From: Streptomyces sp. NBC_00249
Lineage (GTDB): Bacteria; Actinomycetota; Actinomycetes; Streptomycetales; Streptomycetaceae
DNA: 64,000 bases
Reading direction: 5' to 3'
Assembly (NCBI RefSeq): GCF_026342355.1
Contig: NZ_JAPEMV010000001.1
Location: forward strand, 1,948,441 to 2,012,440
A program made the position numbers and the translations under genes. Shown in pieces: positions 53,025 through 64,000 of the stretch; the stretch's first letter is position 1; every line of letters starts with the position of its first letter. The notes beneath the pieces are model-generated. The model was not told the origin of the DNA. It saw only the letters and a list, made by a program, of their open reading frames with translations, and ran no database searches.

Positions 53025-53705
53025 TCAGCCCTGAGCGGGCAGTACGGGTGCGACGCCGCCGGTACCCGGCTCCAGCGCGTCCAGCGCCCGCCGCAGTCCC
53101 GTCAGCTTGCGCTCCAGGTGGGCGGCGGTCGCCACCACCGCGGCGTCGGCCGAGTCCTCGCCGAGCTGCTTGGTCAGCGCCTCCGCCTGCTCCTCGACCG
53201 CGGCGAGCCGCGCGGACAGTTCGGCCAGCAGTCCGGCCGTCTCCTTGCTGCCCTCGCCGTTGGAACCGCCGCCCTCCAGCTGGAGGCGCAGCAGGGCCGC
53301 CTGCTCCCGCAGTTGGCAGTTCTTCGTGTAGAGCTCCACGAACACCGAGACCTTGGCGCGCAGCACCCACGGGTCGAACGGCTTCGAGATGTAGTCCACC
53401 GCGCCCGCCGCGTACCCGCGGAAGGTGTGGTGCGGACCGTGGTTGATCGCGGTGAGGAAGATGATCGGGATGTCCCGGGTCCGCTCGCGCCGCTTGATGT
53501 GCGCGGCGGTCTCGAACCCGTCCATGCCCGGCATCTGGACATCCAGCAGGATGACCGCGAAATCGTCCGTCAGCAGCGCCTTGAGCGCTTCCTCCCCCGA
53601 CGACGCCCGGACCAGTGTCTGATCGAGCGCGGAGAGGATGGCCTCCAGCGCCAGCAGATTCTCCGGCCGGTCGTCGACCAGGAGGATCTTGGCCTTCTGC
53701 ACCAT
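53025..53705 (-). CDS. REC/coiled-coil response regulator
   Basis: A 226-residue single-domain response regulator. The receiver (3-125) has the acidic pair DD (11-12), phospho-Asp55 (LLDVQMPG) and Lys in SKPFDPW. Then comes a helical coiled coil (about 130-220) without a DNA-binding or enzyme domain. It may signal by protein contact. It lies 235 bp downstream of the giant kinase gene (same strand), so the kinase may phosphorylate it. The start at 53705 is chosen because MVQKAKILLVDD begins the REC fold; the longer open frame to 53930 has no homology. Confidence 0.88.
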   Translation of the reverse strand: MVQKAKILLVDDRPENLLALEAILSALDQTLVRASSGEEALKALLTDDFAVILLDVQMPGMDGFETAAHIKRRERTRDIPIIFLTAINHGPHHTFRGYAAGAVDYISKPFDPWVLRAKVSVFVELYTKNCQLREQAALLRLQLEGGGSNGEGSKETAGLLAELSARLAAVEEQAEALTKQLGEDSADAAVVATAAHLERKLTGLRRALDALEPGTGGVAPVLPAQG

Positions 53706-53940
53706 GCCCTGTCCTCCTCGCCCCGGCATGGGGCCTCCCCGGCTCCTGGCTCCGGCCAGTCCGCCGGGCCCCGCCCCAGAGGACGGCATCCTTGCGCCGT
53801 CCGTCCTTGTGCCGGTCATCGTAGCCCCAGTCCCGAGATCGCCACACCCTGTCACCAAGATGTCACTGTGCACGAAGCGGAAACGTGATGGGAGGGCAGA
53901 AGGTTCCCCCTGTGCCCTCCGATCACGCACCCGCCTCCGA

Positions 53941-59484
<5,544 letters not shown>

Positions 59485-59670
59485 CCGACCATCCACAACC
59501 CGGCTCTCCAAGCCTGCCCAGTGTTTCACCCCGGCCGAACCCGGCCATAACACTTCGGCACCATCGCACACCGGCCGCACCCTGCGGGTGGAATCCCGTA
59601 CGACGGCCTCCTGCCGACCGCGAAGGTAAGTAACCTGGCATCCGATGTACCACCGCGTCGAAGGAGACTT

Positions 59671-62196
59671 GTGATCACGGCACGGGCGGCTGCCAGTTTC
59701 GACCCTCAAGGGCGCTCGGTCGCCGCTGCCCGCGCGTTCGTCCGCGACACCCTGCAGGGCTGGGGCTTCGCGGACATCGTCGACGACGCGGTGGTCCTGA
59801 CCAGCGAGCTCGTCACCAATGCCGTGGTCCACGCCGGCACCAGCGCCGAGGTCCTGTGCCTGCGCGCCGAGGACGGCGTACGCGTCGAGGTCGCCGACCG
59901 GTACCCCGAGCGGGAGCTCCCGCTCCAGCTCCCCGGCGAGCGCCCGTACGCCGATCCCGACCGCGAGAGCGGCCGTGGCCTGATGCTGTGCGCCGCCCTC
60001 GCCACCCGCTGGGGCGTCGAGTACACGGCCGCCCACAAGCACGTGTGGTTCCGCATCGACCTCCCGGACCGGCCGGTCGGTACCCGCTCCGCGGGCCCCG
60101 TCGTCCCGGACCAGTTCCTGCCCCTCGCCGACAGCCGCGTCCGCGTCGCCGTCGCCCAGATCGACTCCGCCGACGCCGTCAGCGCCTGGAACGAGGACGC
60201 CGAGCACATCTTCGGCTACCCCGCGGAGAAGGTCCTCGGCCGCCCCCTCGCCGAGATCGCCGCCTGGCCCCAGACCCCCGGCACCGCCACCGGGATCGCC
60301 GAGGCCCTGCGCCTGTCCCGCTGGGAGGGCAGCTACGGCATCCGCGGCGCCGACGGCCGCGTGATCCCCGTCTACGCCTCCCACCTGCGGGTCCGCGACG
60401 CCCACGGCGAGCCCTCCATCGTCTGCCTCCTCGTCCACGACGACGAGCGCGCCCTCCTCCAGACCCCCGCGCGGGTGCCCTCCTCCGACGGCGGCCCGTC
60501 CGCGGACACCCGCCCCACGGACCCCTTCGAGGTCTTCATCGGCTCCCCCGCCCCCGACGACCTGGACGGCCTGCTCCAGCGCACCGTGGAGCGGGCCCGC
60601 GACATGCTCGACGCCGACGCCGCCTTCCTCCTGCTGGCCACCGACGACGAGACCGAGCTCGAGGTCCGCGCCACCACCGGGCTCCCCTCCACCCGCCAGC
60701 GCTTCGCCCGCGTCCCCGTCGAGGCCGGCACCAGCCGCTACGGCTCGGCCCGCATGCCCGCCGTCCACGACGACCTCGCCGCCGTCCCCGGAGCCGTCCC
60801 GCTCCTGGAGTCCACCGGCATGCGCGCCGTCGTCACGGTCCCCCTCAAGGTCGAGGGCCGCCTCACCGGCTCCCTGGGCGTCGCCACCGAGAACCCGGGC
60901 CGTTACACCAACGAGGACGCCCTGCGCCTGCAGTTCGCCGCCGACCGCATCGCCCTCGCCGTCGAGTCGGCCCGCCTCGGCGAGCTGGAACGACTGCGCC
61001 GCGGCTCCCTCTCCTTCCTCGTCGAGGCCTCCGACCTGCTCGCCGGCACCCTCGACCGGGACCAGACCCTGGCCCTCATGGCCCAGATGACCGTCCCGAC
61101 CCTGGCCACCTGGTGCGCCGTCTACACCATCGCCGACCAGGCCTCCGACCCGTACCTGGCCTACGTCCTGCACGAGGACGAGGAACGCATCGACGGCCTC
61201 AAGGCCCTCCTGTCCCGGGTCAGCCCGCCCGAACCGGTCCGCGAACCGGGCGCCCGCCCCTGGCCCGCGGCCACCACCGCGGTCGGCGGGGACACGGTGG
61301 TCCTCCCGCTCCTGGCCCGCAACCGCGTGATCGGCATGCTCACCCTCGGCAGGCCCCGCGAGGAGCACTTCCGCCAGGAGATCCTGGAACTGGCCGACGA
61401 CCTCTCCCGCCGCGCCGCCCTCGCCCTGGACAACGCCCGCCTCTACTCCGAGCGCACCGCCATCAGCCGCTCGCTCCAGCGCAGCCTCCTGCCGCCCGGC
61501 TCCCCCGCCATCCCCGGCATGGAGGTCGACGTCATCTACCGCGCCGCCGGCGAGGGCAACGAGGTCGGCGGCGACTTCTACGACGTCTTCCCGATCCGCG
61601 ACGGCGCGTACGGCTTCGCCATCGGCGACGTCTGCGGTACGGGCCCCGAGGCGGCCGCCGTCACCGGCCTGGCCCGCCACGCCCTGCGCCTGCTGGCCCG
61701 CGAGGGCCTGGGCGGACCGGCGGTCCTGGAGCGGCTCAACGCGGCCATCCTCGACGAGGGCGCCCGCAGCCGTTTCCTCACCCTCCTGTACGGCGAGCTC
61801 CACCCCCAGCCCGACGGCGGCGCCCTGATGAAGGTCGTCTGCGCCGGCCACCCGCTCCCGCTGCGCCTGCGCCCGGACGGCGAGGTCACCGCGGCCGCCG
61901 AACCGCAACCCCTGCTCGGGGTCATCGAAGACCTCGACCTCTACGAACAGACCCTGACCCTGGACCCGGGCGATGTCCTGCTCTGCGTCACCGACGGCGT
62001 CACGGAACGCCGCGAGGGCACCCGCATGCTGGGCGACGACGGCCTCGCCGAGGTCCTCACCACCTGTACGGGCCTCACCGCGGGCGCGGTCGCCTCCCGT
62101 GTCCTGCGCGCGGTGGAACGCTTCGCGGCGGAACCCGCCTCGGACGACATGGCGATCCTCGCCTTCCGCGTGCCCCAGCAGCGCGAAGGCAACTGA
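59671..62196 (+). CDS. Anti-sigma-kinase/PAS/GAF/SpoIIE-type PP2C phosphatase
   Basis: An 841-residue soluble sensor phosphatase. The N-terminal HATPase_c_2 domain (about 1-135; [24 protein letters not shown]) is like RsbW/SpoIIAB-type anti-sigma kinases. A PAS (about 150-265) and two GAF domains (about 285-435 and 440-590) follow, then a SpoIIE PP2C domain (about 600-835; [22 protein letters not shown]). It probably controls a partner-switch (anti-anti-sigma) pathway by phosphorylation and dephosphorylation. GTG start at 59671 has AAGGAGAC nearby. It is divergent from the poly-HAMP kinase, 186 bp away. Confidence 0.9.
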   Translation: MITARAAASFDPQGRSVAAARAFVRDTLQGWGFADIVDDAVVLTSELVTNAVVHAGTSAEVLCLRAEDGVRVEVADRYPERELPLQLPGERPYADPDRESGRGLMLCAALATRWGVEYTAAHKHVWFRIDLPDRPVGTRSAGPVVPDQFLPLADSRVRVAVAQIDSADAVSAWNEDAEHIFGYPAEKVLGRPLAEIAAWPQTPGTATGIAEALRLSRWEGSYGIRGADGRVIPVYASHLRVRDAHGEPSIVCLLVHDDERALLQTPARVPSSDGGPSADTRPTDPFEVFIGSPAPDDLDGLLQRTVERARDMLDADAAFLLLATDDETELEVRATTGLPSTRQRFARVPVEAGTSRYGSARMPAVHDDLAAVPGAVPLLESTGMRAVVTVPLKVEGRLTGSLGVATENPGRYTNEDALRLQFAADRIALAVESARLGELERLRRGSLSFLVEASDLLAGTLDRDQTLALMAQMTVPTLATWCAVYTIADQASDPYLAYVLHEDEERIDGLKALLSRVSPPEPVREPGARPWPAATTAVGGDTVVLPLLARNRVIGMLTLGRPREEHFRQEILELADDLSRRAALALDNARLYSERTAISRSLQRSLLPPGSPAIPGMEVDVIYRAAGEGNEVGGDFYDVFPIRDGAYGFAIGDVCGTGPEAAAVTGLARHALRLLAREGLGGPAVLERLNAAILDEGARSRFLTLLYGELHPQPDGGALMKVVCAGHPLPLRLRPDGEVTAAAEPQPLLGVIEDLDLYEQTLTLDPGDVLLCVTDGVTERREGTRMLGDDGLAEVLTTCTGLTAGAVASRVLRAVERFAAEPASDDMAILAFRVPQQREGN

Positions 62197-62213
62197 GGGC
62201 GCGGTCGTCGTCC

Positions 62214-62447
62214 CTACCGCGGCAGCCGCGGCGACAGGATCAGGAAGGAAGGGGCCGCCATCTCGGTGGCCCAGGGAAGCCGGCCGTCGAAGACCCGGTC
62301 GGTGTCACCCCTGTCGGAGGCACCGCGCACCGGCACGGCAGCGGTCGGGCCGGCGGGGCCGGAGAACGGCTGAGAGACAGCAGCCCCCTCCCCTTCCACG
62401 GCCGTCACGATCTTGAGAACGAGGCGTCGGATCCTGATGAGGTTCAT
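62214..62447 (-). CDS. Small basic-head protein, unknown
   Basis: A 77-residue candidate with a basic, amphipathic start ([16 protein letters not shown]) and a Pro/Gly/Ala-rich tail. The ATG has GGAAGGA at about 8 nt. It converges on the phosphatase gene 17 bp away. No homologue recognised, and it might be a short regulatory peptide. Confidence is moderate to low; a longer frame to 62546 is open. Confidence 0.45.
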   Translation of the reverse strand: MNLIRIRRLVLKIVTAVEGEGAAVSQPFSGPAGPTAAVPVRGASDRGDTDRVFDGRLPWATEMAAPSFLILSPRLPR

Positions 62448-62596
62448 GGGAGGGTCCTTCCGCAGGTCGAGGGGCTCGGACTGCGGATGAGGCGAGGGCG
62501 CCGTCATCCGTGACTCCATTGCGCCTCGCACGGCGGCCCTGGTCACGGCACGGAAAGTCGGGGCTTGACAACGGGCCCCGACGGGGCCGGAAACGC

Positions 62597-62630
62597 AAAA
62601 AGGCCCCCGCCAATAGGCGGGGGCCTTCTT
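62597..62630 (-). terminator. Rho-independent terminator of the rRNA-tRNA operon
   Basis: GGCCCCCGCC-AATA-GGCGGGGGCC (602-611/616-625) has a five-T tract on the minus strand. It lies just after the tRNA in the direction of transcription and could work both ways because TTCTTT follows on plus. Confidence 0.88.
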
Positions 62631-62633
62631 TGT

Positions 62634-62709
62634 TGGAGCCCTTTAACGGAATCGAACCGTTGACCTTCTCCTTACCATGGAGACGCTCTACCGACTGAGC
62701 TAAAAGGGC
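62634..62709 (-). tRNA. tRNA-Thr (anticodon GGT)
   Basis: A complete cloverleaf: acceptor GCCCTTT/AAAGGGC, D stem GCTC/GAGC, anticodon stem TCTCC/GGAGA around loop ATGGTAA (GGT), T stem AACGG/CCGTT. The encoded 3' CCA is included. It reads ACC and ACU. Only five bases separate it from the 5S gene, so it is likely processed from the rRNA transcript. Confidence 0.95.
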
Positions 62710-62714
62710 GGGTT

Positions 62715-62834
62715 GTTCGGCGGCGTCCTACTCTCCCACAGGGTCCCCCCTGCAGTACCATCGGCGCTGAAAGGCTTAGCTTCCGGGTTCGGAATGTAAA
62801 CCGGGCGTTTCCCTAACGCTATGACCACCGAAAC
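62715..62834 (-). rRNA. rrf: 5S ribosomal RNA
   Basis: About 120 nt on the minus strand. It starts GTTTCGGTGGTCATAGCG and ends GGACGCCGCCGAAC, giving the pairing terminal helix of actinobacterial 5S RNA. It is the third rRNA of the operon, after a 71-bp spacer from 23S. Confidence 0.95.
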
Positions 62835-62905
62835 ACTATGAAGTTAACCAACCGGGCATGGACACGGTTCGTTACTTCAGAACTAACACAGTGGACGCGA
62901 GCAAC

Positions 62906-64000
<1,095 letters not shown>

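Noticed and set aside
59485..61908. N-terminal extension of the poly-HAMP kinase frame
   Set aside because: It is the antisense of the phosphatase gene, whose conserved domains are on the plus strand. GC-rich codons keep the opposite frame open.

Overview
This is high-GC actinobacterial DNA and almost certainly a Streptomyces chromosome. Third codon positions are nearly all G or C, GTG starts are common, and the gene order recA-recX / gluABCD-gluRK / miaB-miaA-dapF is the Streptomyces core arrangement. Markers such as ClgR, a mycothiol-dependent-type enzyme, a very large poly-HAMP kinase and a SpoIIE-type phosphatase agree. Most of the window is core chromosome. No phage, complete insertion sequence or CRISPR array was seen.

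Layout. 0.1-6.4 kb: minus-strand tRNA modification and cell wall genes (dapF, a membrane protein, miaA; then a maleylpyruvate-isomerase-like gene, miaB and an extradiol-dioxygenase-like gene) with two tiny plus-strand genes between them. MiaA makes i6A and MiaB converts it to ms2i6A. 6.5-8.6 kb: a LysR regulator and an orphan TAXI solute-binding protein. 8.5-14.2 kb: a sugar locus with a ROK kinase and LacI regulator on minus, and divergent cytoplasmic GH5 and exported GH85 endoglycosidase genes on plus. It reads as a compact N-glycan-core utilisation locus and has two operator-like dyads in its control region. 14.3-20.1 kb: the GluK/GluR two-component system beside the gluABCD glutamate ABC transporter.

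20.2-23.2 kb: an FAD monooxygenase, then a cysteine-rich leader peptide in front of a cysteine-dioxygenase-like and a rhodanese-like gene, then a 165-bp hairpin element. 23.2-28.8 kb: an FtsX-type permease without its ATPase, recX, recA with an SOS box, an AraC-type regulator, a second hairpin element and a VOC protein. 28.8-36 kb: mainly unknown, secreted and membrane proteins, including a Clp-N/HTH protein with a dyad-flanked, apparently leaderless promoter. 36-42.6 kb: azlD-azlC-AraC and a giant Lhr helicase.

42.7-52.9 kb: a lipoprotein, nei2, an SDR and a minus-strand core block (ftsK, a RodZ-like gene, rimO, pgsA, cinA, clgR) tied to division, membrane lipid and proteolysis. 53-62.2 kb: a signalling locus with a REC/coiled-coil regulator, an 1847-residue soluble hybrid kinase with a tandem HAMP array, and a divergent anti-sigma-kinase/PAS/GAF/PP2C phosphatase. 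62.6 kb to the end: the 3' end of a minus-strand rRNA operon (23S partial, 5S) followed 5 bp later by tRNA-Thr(GGT).

The points most worth a second look are the two hairpin elements that share a core but have unlike termini and sit on stop codons, the cysteine leader peptide, the N-glycan locus with its dyads, the Clp-N/HTH gene control region, and the poly-HAMP kinase/phosphatase locus.
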